Of a stretch of 64,000 nucleotides of DNA, positions 37,531-49,880 are shown in pieces (the stretch's first letter is position 1; the number at the start of each line of letters is the position of its first letter). Below the pieces are notes generated by a model. It made no database searches and had not been told where the DNA came from. It was given only the letters and a program-made list of their open reading frames with translations. A program made the position numbers and the translations under genes. Source of the DNA: Psettodes erumei (Eukaryota > Chordata > Actinopteri > Pleuronectiformes > Psettodidae); assembly GCA_016785225.1 (NCBI GenBank), contig JAFBJZ010000782.1, forward strand, positions 1,116,001-1,180,000, in the 5' to 3' direction.

Positions 37531-37689
37531 ACAATAATTGAAGAACATCTTTAGGTGTGTATGCATTAGTATTTCAATGCAAATACACTGTTCCCAGAGG
37601 TGCAATGCACTGAAAGCAACCACTAAATTTCAGTCAGGCACTTTTCCGCCTGCGCAGACAACAGATAATTAAAAATATAAACTCAGTTA

Positions 37690-37880
37690 GCAGTTTATTA
37701 GGTACATCTACCTACAACTAATGTAGTGTAGAGTGCTGCAATAAATCTTCTTTCATGAAGGTTATACTTTTCAGTTTTTATTAAAATAGTTTTGAGAGCT
37801 GCTGATTCTACCATATGATCATTTTAGAGGATGTACTGTGTGGTGCTGTTGAGCTGGATTACACAGAGTGGTGTTGCAGT
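37690..37880 (+). repeat. Teleost interspersed repeat (TTTATTAGGTACA type)
   Basis: AGCAGTTTATTAGGTACATC, then CTACAACTAATGTAGTG, TGCAATAAATCTTC, TTCATGAAGGTTATAC and TTTTAGAGGATGT-CTGTG occur in the same order as in a common fish repeat. It is non-coding and decayed. The element class (non-autonomous DNA transposon or SINE-like) is not certain. Confidence 0.6.
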
Positions 37881-38010
37881 TATTTAACCTAACTTCAGTG
37901 ATGTAGTTTGGGTTGACAAAATAATAATAAACACTTGCACTCCAAGGTGGTATCCACACAAATCACATAGCTGTCACTTATAGCATTAACAGCAGACTAA
38001 AGCAGCAGAA

Positions 38011-38023
38011 CCCCCCCCCCAAA

Positions 38024-38062
<39 letters not shown>

Positions 38063-38063
38063 C
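38011..38063. repeat. C10 run, A6 and (AAC)13 microsatellite
   Basis: Ten C residues, then six A residues and thirteen AAC units, uninterrupted. This is the only long trinucleotide array in the window; a poly(A)-derived origin after a retroelement is possible. Confidence 0.95.
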
Positions 38064-38110
38064 TATACAATCCACAACAGGGCAGGCAACAAAGGCAGAC
38101 AAAATGTTGC

Positions 38111-38123
38111 GTTGCTAGGTAAC
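38111..38123. promoter_or_regulatory. RFX X-box-like palindrome GTTGCTAGGTAAC
   Basis: Two near-symmetrical half sites, GTTGCT and GGTAAC, match the RFX X-box. The identical 13-mer occurs again at 63601-63613. Confidence 0.4.
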
Positions 38124-40065
38124 TCAGTCATTATTGATGCTGTCCTCTGCAAAGTGAGTTACAACAATCAGTCATTTGTTGCACACAACTGTCTGAACAT
38201 CACACTGTCAGCCTTGTACACTGCAAATTCCTTTTACATTCTGCTCTAAATCCTACTTCTCTGCCAGTTCACTCTCAGCGCAAAGTACAAGCAGTCCACT
38301 CAGCCTCTGATCCCACTGTGAATTATAACCAGTGCACTCAGTATCCGTATGTAGACCATGAGCTGAGAATGCCTCCTCTCTGACCAAGACAGATCATGAT
38401 GTTACAGACTCACCTGCCGCTTCCCCTCTGCTTCAGCTGCTAATTTCTCTCACTGCTAATCACTGATAACATCATCATGTGACTGATGTTTTTACACTGT
38501 AACAATTTAGACTTTAAATGGAGCAGTTAAACATTCTGCAGTCAGAGTGAAATAATTGGTTGACAAAACACCTCCAAAAGTACAACTACACAACTTGTGA
38601 CTTTAACAGTAACGGGAGTAACCATAACTCCTTTCTTCTAGCCCTTTATGACATCTAACTTGGATACGAATACATTAAACAAATGTAACAGTTGTGATGC
38701 CACCATTGTCTGAACCAGAATAAAATCATGTATTTCAAAGTAACATAAATTACATTTCATTAAAAAGAAATATTTTTCCATTTCTTCCATTAGCCCTAAT
38801 GTGGTTAACATGCATTTTTTATTGTTGTCATAGACGGTAAACTTGATTATCTCCACTAAGTGCAAATCATGCTCACTTAGATAGGCTTTCTTATGCTTGA
38901 ACAGTAACCACCTGTGTAATAAGTATGGCACACTTGCATTAAGAGGTGTCCAAGTGGCTTGAGTTAAAAGTGTGAGTCAGTAAAAGCCTGCACAGTTACC
39001 TTTCATAGGACGTGCATCTTAACCATCTATGTCTTTTTTAATTGTGTTGATTCATCTACTGCTGAATTACAGGATTCACTTCAGTGACCTTGACTACAAT
39101 GTACATCTGGAATTCTCCTGCTAATGTGTAGCAACCCATGAAGGGGAGGCCTTGGTCTGCATAATGCCATACAGTTACCACGATGAAAAGGGACCAAGCA
39201 AATTCCTCCATGCCTGTTTCCAATCAATCCATGCTGTCTGGACAGTGTTATACACATATGAAATGCATGTAACAGCAAAACATTAGCCAAGTCATTATCT
39301 GGCATATTTATTTCATGTGAGACGTGCCCCATTGTGGCATTTCATTCAGTGACATTTACAGCAGCAAGCTAATTCTGGCTAATCACTTTTTCTTTATTTA
39401 ATGACTCTCCCCAGCCTTCTTAGTCCATATCAATTCAGCGGTAATGGACCACAGTGAGAGTGATTTGAATTCTAAATACCAACCAAAACATGTGCACTAG
39501 TCAACAGGCAAATAAAGCATTTCATGTTTTTAAAAACTGTATCTTGAGATACAAAGTAATGTGCATGTTATCATACAGTATGTTTTGTGTCTGCTCCTGT
39601 GTCTTTCAAAGGCACACACAGACAGGAAGCAGGAGCGCACGCATGCTACACACACACACACCTTTTCTGTAGGACAGCATTTTGTTTCAGATTACTGATA
39701 GCAGGACATCAGATAGTGTATTCTCAAAGATAAACATTTTCACGTTTCAGGTGAAGTAAGGTCAGAATGATCAATCCCTTTTAAAGAAACTCTCTTAGAA
39801 GGAATTTACTGTTGATTTTGTGTAGTATGAGCATGAGTTAAATATTATTTATTAACCAAATTTTAAATTTAACCAGTCCTGCATTTACTGCATGCACTGT
39901 TATTCAAATGGTGCCGTGACAGTATGGCAAACAAGATATGAGATTGTGCTGTAAATAGGATTTTGAATGTCTCATGATGTAAAGCCATTCTGGTGGCTCC
40001 AGCAGCATGTGTTCATCATGGTCCATGACATAATACAACATTTTCACAATTCATAGATTTACAGC
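38124..40065. other. Non-coding stretch with a candidate regulatory block
   Basis: No exon recognised. The 39290-39480 block (GGCATATTTATTTCATGTGA, then AAGCTAATTCTGGCTAATCA) is calm, with repeated TAAT cores. A (AC)8 run lies at about 39646-39661. Confidence 0.42.
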
Positions 40066-40170
40066 TAGGGATGGGGCTCAATAACATTTTATCAAATCTG
40101 AATCCAGTTCCAAATCCACTTATCAATACTGAAATATTTCAAATCCCTCATCAAATCTTAGACACGTCTT
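40066..40170 (+). repeat. Possible hAT-like transposon end fragment
   Basis: TAGGGATGGGGCTCAATAAC, then ATCTGAATCCAGTTCCAAAT and CACTTATCAATACTG resemble degenerate ends of fish elements that begin with (T/C)AGGGATGGG. No partner end was located, so the call is tentative. Confidence 0.28.
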
Positions 40171-41589
40171 CATGTACATGTAATAAGTTGAAGCATTAAT
40201 TATGAAATCCATCATAGCATCCTGTGTGCAGCTGGATTTTGGTACTGGTGCTCAAAACAGCTCTCCAAGAGTGCATGGTGTATATGTGTGTTCCTGCGTT
40301 ACATACACAAAATAGAGCATGAATGCGAGTGCGTGCCCAAGCGAGAGAGAGACAGATAGAATTGATTCTGTGCAGCAAGTTGTCCACTCTAGTCTTGGCA
40401 GAGAGTGAGCCATGTTGAAGAGCATTAGGTCTGAAGTTAAAGAGAGCACTGACCTGACATATCGTGGTGAGTAACTGTTGTCTGCTGAGCTTGATAAATA
40501 ATGGAGCAGAATTTGAGCTCCTACAGATGAGGGCAGTGAACTGGCTCTCGCTATTGCTTTCTCTCACCGTCACTAATACTACGACTGCCTTTGTGGATCT
40601 TCACCGTCTCGGAGATGACCTTTCTTTTTTATCTTAAGATTACATCTTTTGCATTTTTCATTGGTGAGCACATTGCATTAAAAGTCTTTCTCTGCAATAG
40701 CAAAAACGCTTATTAGCACATAACACTGCAATATCATTTATTTACACTCTGCTTTTTACATTAAATTTGAACAGCTGCAGCCATTTGAGATTGAGCTTGC
40801 TTGTTAACATAGTACCTGATGAAATGGAATAATATACAATGAGTTTTCATTGTTAAATAGACAGAAAGAGCAAACCTTCAATCCAGACGAGTGTGAAAAT
40901 TCAGAATTCACATCGTCTTAATTGTATTTTAGGGACTGGAAAAACTTCTCTTTGAAAACATTAAATCTCAAAGATTCCTTCTTTCTTATTTCCTGCTAAC
41001 AAAGCATTCAGCCATATATCTTGTTGAATTCCTCAGAGAGGGGAAATTCAGTACAGTTTGGAATTGCTAGTTCACATAATACATATTATTCACAGAATCC
41101 AGTTCCTGAGGAAACAAACGGTTTCTCTTGGCCACTGCTGCATTGGTATAAAGACACTCACGGTGTTTGTTTTGGATGATTTCTCTACTGACCTCCACAG
41201 TAAACTAACTATAGAGAAATAGAGAGGGTTAGAAGCAACATATAAAGGTGCCCATATCCATTCACACTAGTATTATGTATAATATCCTCATACTGGCTCT
41301 CTGGATATATATTATTTGCCAGAGACAAATCTGGGCTGTACATGCCCTGCTGCAACTGCAAGGAGAGATGAGGGGAAAAAACAGCTGAAGGACAGAATAA
41401 TAAACAACAGTAAATGTTGAGATTTTAATCCAAAAACAAAATTAAATTAAATTGCAGCTTCTCAGAGGAGCCAAATTGAAACAAATTATGACATTTGCAA
41501 AGGACAGTAAGAAAATGAAGTGTTTAGAAAACTCAAAACAGGGTTATATGGGGACCTGTATATTTTAGTGTAATTAAGGAATTAAAAAG
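40171..41589. other. Non-coding stretch, nothing firm
   Basis: A GAGAGAGA tract near 40341-40352; otherwise ordinary AT-rich sequence. The minus frames at 40196-40573 have no domain. Confidence 0.48.
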
Positions 41590-41990
41590 GTTCTTTGGCA
41601 TTTTTAGAAGTAATTAAATTGCACTTTGGATTGCTGTAACATAGCAGTGCTTAATCAACTTTAGTTAAACTGATGGTGACTTATGCTAATGCATATTAGG
41701 TATCAATTTTAATTGAACTGCTGTGTTTGACACAATTAATTATACTTTTCAGCTGAACGCATGGGGGGGAATAGCAGGAATTGCTTTACAGTGGCTGGCT
41801 CTTTACCCGAATGATATGATTGTCTCTGTGAAATTGATTTACTTTATTTCTTCACCACCTGTTTAATGTGCCCATTAACTCTCCACAACAAAAGCTGGCA
41901 CTTAAAATCCTGACATGTTGAATGATAAAAACAACTTTCAAATGAATAATTAGATTTCCTATTAAAAATAAATCATCAGCAACTTCATGA
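41590..41990. promoter_or_regulatory. Candidate conserved non-coding element / enhancer
   Basis: A compositionally quiet AT-rich block without simple repeats or CpGs over most of its length. It is packed with homeodomain-type cores (TAATTAA, AATTAATTAT) and a composite POU-like site, ATGCTAAT (41683-41690) overlapping ATGCATATTA (41689-41698). This texture is typical of vertebrate conserved non-coding elements near developmental regulators. Conservation itself cannot be seen from a single sequence, so the enhancer reading is inference. Confidence 0.35.
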
Positions 41991-44673
41991 GAGTGCAGTC
42001 CTTGAATAAAATGGCATCATGTTGCCACAAGTACCCTAAGATGCAATAAGTCAGCAGCAGAGTATTTTTCTCAAATATTAAACCACTTTTGCAGGTAGAC
42101 ATAAAGTGGACGTACTTGACAACATTCTCTTAAAAACTTTCCAGGTTTAATACTGTGAAACTGAATTAAGAAGAATTTACAATATCTGGATTGGGGGTTG
42201 CAGCAATTAATTTTATAGTCAACAAACAAGGATGGATTGTCCATTTTCATGCCTTGCCTCTGAAGCAGTAAGCAGTTATTAATTTCAGCTGCACTGAAAT
42301 GAGAGAATCCTCTGGTTAGCTGTGACACCCGAGTTTGGAGTAATCTCTTTGTTAATAAGGACTATGGAGGAGAGGGACTTTATCGTACTGGGAATTTGCT
42401 GGACCCACAAGCTGATGACATTGAGTCATATCTTACATGTTCACCTGTTTCTCTAACATCTAGGAGACAGAGAAAAGACTCCTTTATTACAGACATTTGT
42501 TTTTCCCCAGGCAAGCATGTGTGTGTCTGTGAGCAATTTGACAGAGGGGGATAGTGTGGAGGAGCAGCAGGAAACTATAAAAAGGGTCATTGTGAGTATG
42601 CAGACAGATCAATGTCGGCAGGAAATGAGAGTAACTACTAACCAGCACAGCGGTGATGATAAATGAAATACAATCCACTTGTATGGCAAATCAGTTGAGG
42701 AATGCCTTCATCACTTCAACCTATTGAATGGTTGAGAGCTGAAGGGGTCTGAAGGGGGCTTAAATGGTGAGTATGATGAAGAGCTCAAAATGAGGGACTA
42801 TGAAAATCATCAGTGATGAGAATGAGTGTGAACTAAATATCTCTCAGGACAGAAAGAGCACCATGCCCATCCAAGCACTTCTATGTGTGTCTCTGGGAGT
42901 GTCATAGCAAATGTCTATTCCAGCAACCAACTCCAAGGAAAAGTGGATTTGGACTACAGATTAAGACAGAATGCATTGATGGACACAAATACTCCTGGGA
43001 ACTCACAACCTTTTTTCCATTTCTGGAGATCTGTGATACTGACAGGGACCTTTTGGGGCTTCTCTATGTGTAGCTACACTTGACCATAACTGTAATGTCA
43101 ACAGAGAGACAGAAAAAAAGGAAGGATGGTCAGAAATGACACAAACTGTGTGACAACAAATTGTCACACCAAGAAAGGCGGGCAAGAACTTCAAAAAGGA
43201 CTGTGTCCAGTGTGATCCACAAGTGCAAGTCTGTGTCCATTGGTGTGGCACTTCAACAGCTAAAGATGGAGGCAACAGTCATCCTGGCCCAGCAAAAAAG
43301 GTGTTTGAAAATCTGACACAGTGGCAGGACATCTGACCAGATTTACAGTGTCACTCCCCCAGGAACCTCACTGACAAAAGATAATGGTTAAAAATAGTAT
43401 AAAGTAATTACATCTGTTCCATCTTTTCTTATCTTAGTTTTATCAGTTTAATGATAATGATAAGATGCAACTCAATTCAATAAATATAAGTGAGATTCAC
43501 ATCATAGTAGATACTACAATCTTATCCTCTGAAGTTCCTGGCAATTATTTTTTGAGATTTATGACCCTCTGCACTGACTGACTGATTATACATTTTGTGA
43601 ACGTGGACTAAATTGAGAAATCTGGTATGTTTTAAGTCAAATCATCATATCCTGAATAGTTTTTAGTGAGCTTCACAATCCTATTTCAGGTAATCAGAGG
43701 AAAAAAGAGGTGAAAGAATCACTAGTTTGTCTGCAGTCTGGTACTGGGCCATGAGAGCATGTTGAGCACTAAAACTAAGCCATAAAGTACATGTTCTGTG
43801 AAACCAAAGCAATTAGGTAAAAGAGGCTAAAAAGCCCAATCAAATTGCTAAAGATTGCAAGACTGCTGTCCTTTTATAATTCATTGCAGTTGGACACCAT
43901 ATAAATGTGTTACGTCAGAGTTAAAGCACATTATTTTATCTATCCAATAAGTCCCATCTTATCTTTCAGCCAAGTGTAACTCCTTTTGCTCTGCTGGCTT
44001 TCTTTTCTTCTGTCCTTCAGTACATCATCTGAATTTTCTTTAGGCAGCGATTTCTTTTCATTGTTAACTTACAGTAATTGTGTCAGGCAGTCAGGCTCAG
44101 CACTTTTGGCAATCTGACGTAGACTGGAGACGCAAGAGTGACCAGGGGCTATGTTCACTTCAGTTTGAGTGGGGGAGGGTGGAATTTTGGGATTGTCTGT
44201 GTACCGTCACTGATTGTGCCTTCTGGCAAACAAAATAGCATAGTCTCATATATTAACAGTAGTAGTGAGTCAGTGAATGAAGGAAGGCAAAAACAAATAC
44301 ATAGTGTCAGGAACAGGGTTGCCTTAAGGCAGTAAAGTGGCTTACATACTACTTATGTAAACTAGCTCTAAATTATGCACATAATCTGTAAAGTTTTGCT
44401 TACATTAAAGTTACAGGAAGACCTTGTGTTTTATAACAAAAATATGCTTTCTGATATGCTTCCAATGATTTAAGCTTTAAGCAAGTCTACCTCAGCACTA
44501 CAGACTAAAAGAAACATTGCATTTACAGATCAAGCAAAAAACAAAGCCTCTCTGCATTGACACTCTCAGCGGGGTGAAACAATACATCTGCATTCTAACT
44601 ACAGTTAAATACATTCGCACAGATGAATCAGCTTGAGTTTTGCTGCCAGCCACGACAGTGTGGCTTCTCGTTT

Positions 44674-44677
<4 letters not shown>
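41991..44677. other. Non-coding stretch
   Basis: Includes a small perfect hairpin at 43148-43169 and overlapping plus-strand frames at 42883-43083 that show no domain. No repeat family recognised. Confidence 0.45.
43148..43169. repeat. Small perfect hairpin, 9-bp stem
   Basis: GTGTGACAA (43148-43156), a CAAA loop, and TTGTCACAC (43161-43169) form an exact stem. There is no U-run after it; no function assigned. Confidence 0.7.

Positions 44678-44714
<37 letters not shown>
44678..44714. repeat. (TG)18 microsatellite
   Basis: Pure TG run of 37 nt. It sits inside a chance open frame, giving a Cys-Val string in translation. Confidence 0.96.
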
Positions 44715-44715
<1 letters not shown>

Positions 44716-45229
44716 ATCATGGCAAAATGCAATGTCCTGGAGGCAGGTACTGTAGCAGCAGCTACCACTGAGTTTGAGTACTTTGGCAGGCACTTTTGTC
44801 TGTCTGTCCACCTGATGACAGATGGACAGATTTCATCACCACTCACAACTGTGCAAGATGCAGTCATGAAACTTTACAAGTGTTCGGCCAGGATCAAACT
44901 GGAAGCCAAGTTTGAGGATGGGTGTGGTCTGCTGCATGCGTTCTCCTTCTGTGATTTTGTACTCCTTAGTATTCATTGTTGTTCTGCCAAAGATAGAAGA
45001 AGAAAAAAACCCAAATCAGTTTCCTTGTATGCGTACATATTCTGAGCCAAAAGAGATGATTCTGGTTCTAATTTTGTTTTACCTGTGGTGAGAGATGAGT
45101 CCTCAATTCTATCATTTGGTGCCAGTTATTTAACACTGTTCTCAACTTTCAGCTTTCTGAGCTTTGGAACAAATTCAATGAGATGCAATGAAAAAAACAC
45201 TCTTCATCTTGCCTGATCACTTGCACAGT
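44715..45229. other. Non-coding stretch
   Basis: The 140-codon plus frame across the (TG)n and this segment has no domain and depends on the microsatellite. Not called as a gene. Confidence 0.5.
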
Positions 45230-45455
45230 AATCATTCAGATATGTTTAGTTTGGTCAGTGTCTGGGTTGTTTTGTTCCTGTACTGTGACAATTTTGTAGA
45301 GCTGTAATTAGTCTTGCCTTGGCCATGGGGTTTGTTGTTTTTCCCTCTGTACCCTGCTGTGCAGTTTTCAGTAAATCATTTTTTGAACTAACAGTCTGTC
45401 TCTGGGGAGTCTCTGTACTTGGGTCCAACTTTTACTAAGGTTGCAGCAGGACTCA
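45230..45455 (+). repeat. LTR retrotransposon 3' LTR-end fragment, decayed
   Basis: The run CTGCTGTGCAGTTTTCAGTA followed by AATCATTTTTTGAAC, CAGTCTGTCTCTGGGGAGTC, TCTGTACTTGGGTCCAAC and AAGGTTGCAGCAGGAC has the layout of R/U5 ends of teleost Ty3/Gypsy LTRs: a poly(A)-signal-like AGTAAA, then a 'CTCTGCACTTGGGTCC' tail. The 5' LTR boundary, a TATA box and target duplications are not identifiable, so this is an old partial copy. Confidence 0.45.
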
Positions 45456-46319
45456 GTAATCATAATCTCAGCAGACACTGGTCAGGCTTCTGGCCTTTAA
45501 GTTTCAGGTCAGCACCAGTGGTTAGAACCAGGAGCAACCAAACTCCCCTGACGAGGGATTATCAATGATTACAGTGACACTAGAGGATAAACTGACAAGC
45601 TCAAGGGCAGGGATGGCAAAGTTTAGGCAACTATCCAGTAGCGCTCTAACACATGTTTGTATCCCCATCACAGGAGCAAAGTAAGTCAGATCAATATAAG
45701 GTGCAAAAGATAATGCAGAGGCAGGGCTTAGCACAGGTTTTAGTCACAAGGGAGTAGGAAAGTACAGCAAAGTCTTTGGCCAAATGAGTCTGCTGCTTAC
45801 TATCTACAGAGGACCTAATACAACAGAACCATGCACCCTAACAATTTGCCAGTCCTCACTGCTTACACAACCATTGTTCAGCATATGCACACTGGCTTGC
45901 CTCCTTTACCTGCTCCCAGTGTGCAGTTTGCTTGCATCGATATTTGGCTTCTCCTCCTCCCTGGGCACTTGGCCCAAGCCATCCTGAACCTGTGAAGTGT
46001 ATGCATAACCCAGAGACCTAATGTGACTTGTATGTCTAACAGCCTTACAGAATAGTGCATAAGGAATAACAGCCTTTTGCATGAGCTGTTCATCAAGGAT
46101 GCCCTAGAAAGGTGGGATGTCTTAAAAAAAAAACACAGTACTGTACAGTTCAAACAGTAATTGTTAGAGGCCCCTATGGTCCTTGTTAGCACATGAAATC
46201 CATTTATTATTTTAATACCGTTTGCTAAATTTTTTTTACAATTAAACTGCAACAAAAAATAGATTTTTTGATGACTTGATTATGTCCAGAGGCAATGTAT
46301 GAATGAAGTGGTACATTTG
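45456..46319. other. Non-coding stretch
   Basis: Could include more of the decayed element ending at 45455, but no gag, protease or polymerase motif is visible. An A9 run lies at about 46126-46134. Confidence 0.45.
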
Positions 46320-46566
46320 TAAATGGAGTTGGAGTCGCGAGACCGTAGTTGGGATGCATGGTGGGTTTACAAAGCAGGCAACCGTCACTCCAGAGACCAG
46401 ATTTCGTGTCCACAGTCCCATTTGTGGTTAGATTTGGAAACACTTGCCGAAGGTTGAGGAAATATTGTGGGTTTCGTAAAGTCCATGTGGAGTCTTTCCT
46501 TAACAAACCAGACCACAGTCTTTCCCCAACCTTAATTGCTGTGAGTGTCACTGGTCACAAGATTTT
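46320..46566. repeat. Percomorph interspersed repeat fragment
   Basis: GCGAGACCGTAGTTGGG, then GTTTACAAAGCAGGCAACCG, GTCCACAGTCCCATTTGTGG, TTAGATTTGGAAACACTTG and CCCCAACCTTAATTGCTGTG follow the order of an anonymous repeat common in percomorph fishes. Both strands carry chance open frames through it. The family name is not assigned. Confidence 0.5.
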
Positions 46567-47980
46567 CTATTGGAATTAATTATTTTGGAAGAAAACATAT
46601 GTTGTCTGTGAGCATTTTACTGATATGTTCAGTAATAATGTATTTGCAACATGACAAATATGTAAATTAAATATTTTAATCCACATAACGTTAATAGAAA
46701 ACATTCATGCAAAATATATTTGCTGTTGCTCTTGTTTCTAGCAGACAAGGCTTGTTGTGAATTTTAAGATTTGATTTCATTTTGATTCTTTAATTAATTT
46801 TTGAACTGTTTTTATGTTAGTATGATGAGCTGTTGCCATTTATTTCAGAGCCTTGTTGCAGTACTGAAATAAATTATTGAGTAGGACCGTCAGTATTATG
46901 TTTCAAATTACTGCAGATTTATCTGTCAATGACTGGTTAGATTACCTACCATTTGTGTTTTATACTGCCCAAAAGCATGGGGCAAATGCCTTTTTTGTAT
47001 TAGCACACAGCACATACAAAAGAACTGCACATTGTGAGTTTCAAGCTTATCCTTCATCAGGAGATGATTAAATCTAAAATGCATGCAAATGCTTGCCTGT
47101 ATGAAAGATTGGACTGATTGGACCACTTTTCTTCACCTATAACAGAGTCAGCAGCTGCACCTGACTGTACTGTGCACACATGTACAAGGCTAGGTACTGC
47201 GTACAATTACTTAAAAATGAAATGGCACAGTGGCATTATTAAGTTGCAAATTCTGGATATGAAGCATCTTCACTTCCTGTCCTATGACCTAACCAAACAG
47301 TATCCCCTCTGGAGTAGAAGATAATGGATGAGCTGCTGTCCTGAGGACAACAGGAGGACCTGCTGATGACAATCAAATTGGCCATCTGAGGTGATAATTG
47401 CATTTGAGAGGATTCACGAGAGCTCAAAGTTTGGGCAGCCTCCAGCATCTGCCGCAGTCCCAGACTTGTGTTTTCTTCCATCCGCTCAAATGTTACAAGT
47501 TGAGGAAATGATTAAATCGCAAGGGTTCATCTAAGCAAGAATATCTCTGTCAGATAAAAGGAGGTTGCTGCCTTCACTGCATCTCGCCTGAAGTGTCAAG
47601 TGAAACATCAGAGACAGCACTGACCTGAAATTTCCTTTAAACAGTTCAATCCAATTTTCCTCTCCTTAGACAACATCTACCCTTCATTGCTCATATCACA
47701 GATGGATCCCCTGTTCACTGGTCCTCTCTTACTGAGCTGCCTCATCATTGTCTTGTTCTTTTCATTGTAAAAGTGTTTCTTTTTATTTGTGCAGTTGTGT
47801 TCAATATACCCAGGGCACTTCTAATATTTGCTTTGCTGGTTGCAGATAGATAGGTTGTAGGAGAACCCAAATTTTAAATGGTTAATTAGGAATTTAAAAT
47901 CAGAAGAACTTTATTGTATGTGCCTTACATACTGAATGCTTCACACTGCTCGATATGCTGCTTTGTTTCATGTGTTAATT
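46567..47980. other. Non-coding stretch, nothing recognised
   Basis: AT-rich, no exon, repeat family or RNA gene recognised. Confidence 0.5.
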
Positions 47981-48010
47981 TGTGTGTATGTATGTGTGTG
48001 TATATATATA

Positions 48011-48049
<39 letters not shown>
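47981..48049. repeat. Compound (TG)n(TA)n(TG)n microsatellite
   Basis: Interrupted TGTATG units, (TA)5 and then a pure (TG)n at about 48017-48049. Confidence 0.95.
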
Positions 48050-48051
<2 letters not shown>

Positions 48052-49479
48052 TTGTATAAACATACTGACAACCTTTTTGTCCATATCTTTTGGTATCATA
48101 ATTCCACTCAACTGGAGTACTGCTATCACTATTGGTACAATGGCTTCTACTCCTTTTTGCTCTCTTTAGTAGTGTTGGTAAGATGGCAAAGTAATTTCAA
48201 TGAGTGCTGTCTCTCCTTGTGGGCTTAATGAAGATTTCCCTGCCTCCTTAAATCCTTCTTCCAGGGGTTCACTCTCCCCTCTGTCTCATAATTAAGTCAG
48301 TATATGAGCCGTAAAGGCTGAACTCTCCTGAAATAAACCCTGAGAATTCTTCACCATCTGCTCCTCTTCTCTCCTTCTCCACTGCGGCCTCCCACCATCA
48401 GAGTTCTGGCCACCCCTCCCCACATGTTTACAGGAGGGGGAACAGTATTCATGGTCAACACAAGAAAAAAAATGTGGTTGTGCATCATGAACATTTAAAA
48501 AAAAACAGGGACTTACTTTCTGCATCTGTCATCTGTTTTTTTTATTATCAAAATCCCCACCCTCCTAACACACTTTTTACCCTCACACATCTTTATCTGT
48601 TTCTATTACTTCCAGCACCAAGGGAAAAAGAAAGCAAAGCTGACAAAATGGGCTGTCCGCTTAATAGTCGCTATTCATTAATTAATCATACTGTTCATTT
48701 CTAACCAGTGAGTGCATTCAAGTGAAATACAGACAGTGTCAAGGGAACTGGCTGGAGGTGGACTATTTTATTTAAATGGCTGAATTTTAATACCCTTCGC
48801 CATACAGTATGGGGATCCCAGCAGCTACCAGGGTTTAACATTTTGATCGTGAATTTCCTTAAATTAAAAGATTAATTCACAACTTTTCAAGTCTGTCATA
48901 AAACAACAGTCAGGTGTCCATGGATACATTAAAAAGCATTTTGCTCTGTGCAAAAATTGATTCTTTTCACACTGCTCTTTAACTTATAGGAAATTACACA
49001 ATCTTGGGCACCTGCTATGCTTTATTTTGTGTGCAGCAACAGTGCACATTGTTGAAGAAGTTTTAAGGTTGATTCTCATCTGCTAGCACACATCGGCCTT
49101 TACACCTTGCCCCATCCAACCCTGGAGTGAGGTTGCCAGATCAACTGAGAAGCCCTGCTACTGCTATCTGGCCCTCGTTACTCAGCGGCCGCTGCATCCT
49201 GTGGCGTGTCACCTGGCATGGAGAGCCCTGAGTGAAGTGAGTACTGAAAAAAACACTGCGGGTCCAACTGAGAGGGGTTCAGCTCTGAGATGACGATGCA
49301 AAATTAAGCAAACATTGATCCTGCCCTCTGTGATAAGAGTTGAAGATACTGTTCTGAATTCTAATTGTTAAAGCATTACTCAATTCTCAGGCAACTGTAA
49401 ATGATATTCTCCATTTCTGTATCACCAAAAACTTTAAAGCAGAGACAGAGATCCCTGTTTTGAGAGTGTGCTCCTTCTC
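48050..49479. other. Non-coding stretch with a small CpG cluster
   Basis: At 49170-49245 CpGs recur, with a GCGGCCGC octamer at 49185-49192 and a good 5' splice-site match (GAA|GTGAGT, GT at 49237-49238). A coding exon is not supported by any frame I can recognise. Confidence 0.4.
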
Positions 49480-49880
49480 ATAATTATGAAATTAATTTTG
49501 TCTGTCTATTTTCCTACAGATGAAGGTGGCTCTCAGTTTTCAATGAGGGCAAATTAGAATTTGAGTGTCACATTTTTTTGTTAACAGCTAATTTTGTAAT
49601 GGCCAGGATGAACAGAAGGAATAATTACTGAAAGCAAAACCTTGTTTCATGTTAATATGGGCACTTGAATGTAGTTTAAGACTGATATGAAAGGAAAAAA
49701 CATTTCCATTTAATAATCATGCCCACAAATTACTAATTTGAGCCCTCAATTCAACTTGGGTAACACTATTTTTAAATTAGCGTAATGAAATTACTTTGCT
49801 CTGTGCCTCAGATTAACATTTTGTGCATAGAAATGAGGAGACCAGAATCTGTGATCCTTAAAACCACATTTAAGTAATGC
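49480..49880. promoter_or_regulatory. Candidate conserved non-coding element
   Basis: Quiet, CpG-poor AT-rich block with repeated TAATT cores (ATGAAATTAATTTTG, CAAATTACTAATTTGAG) and no simple repeat. It is enhancer-like in texture; conservation is not testable here. Confidence 0.28.

Noticed and set aside
42883..43083. Possible cysteine-containing exon (two plus frames near 42.9 kb)
   Set aside because: Both frames are short, lack conserved spacing of any domain I can name, and no splice sites frame them convincingly.
44623..45045. 140-codon frame across the (TG)18
   Set aside because: Much of it is the microsatellite read as Cys-Val; no domain on either side.
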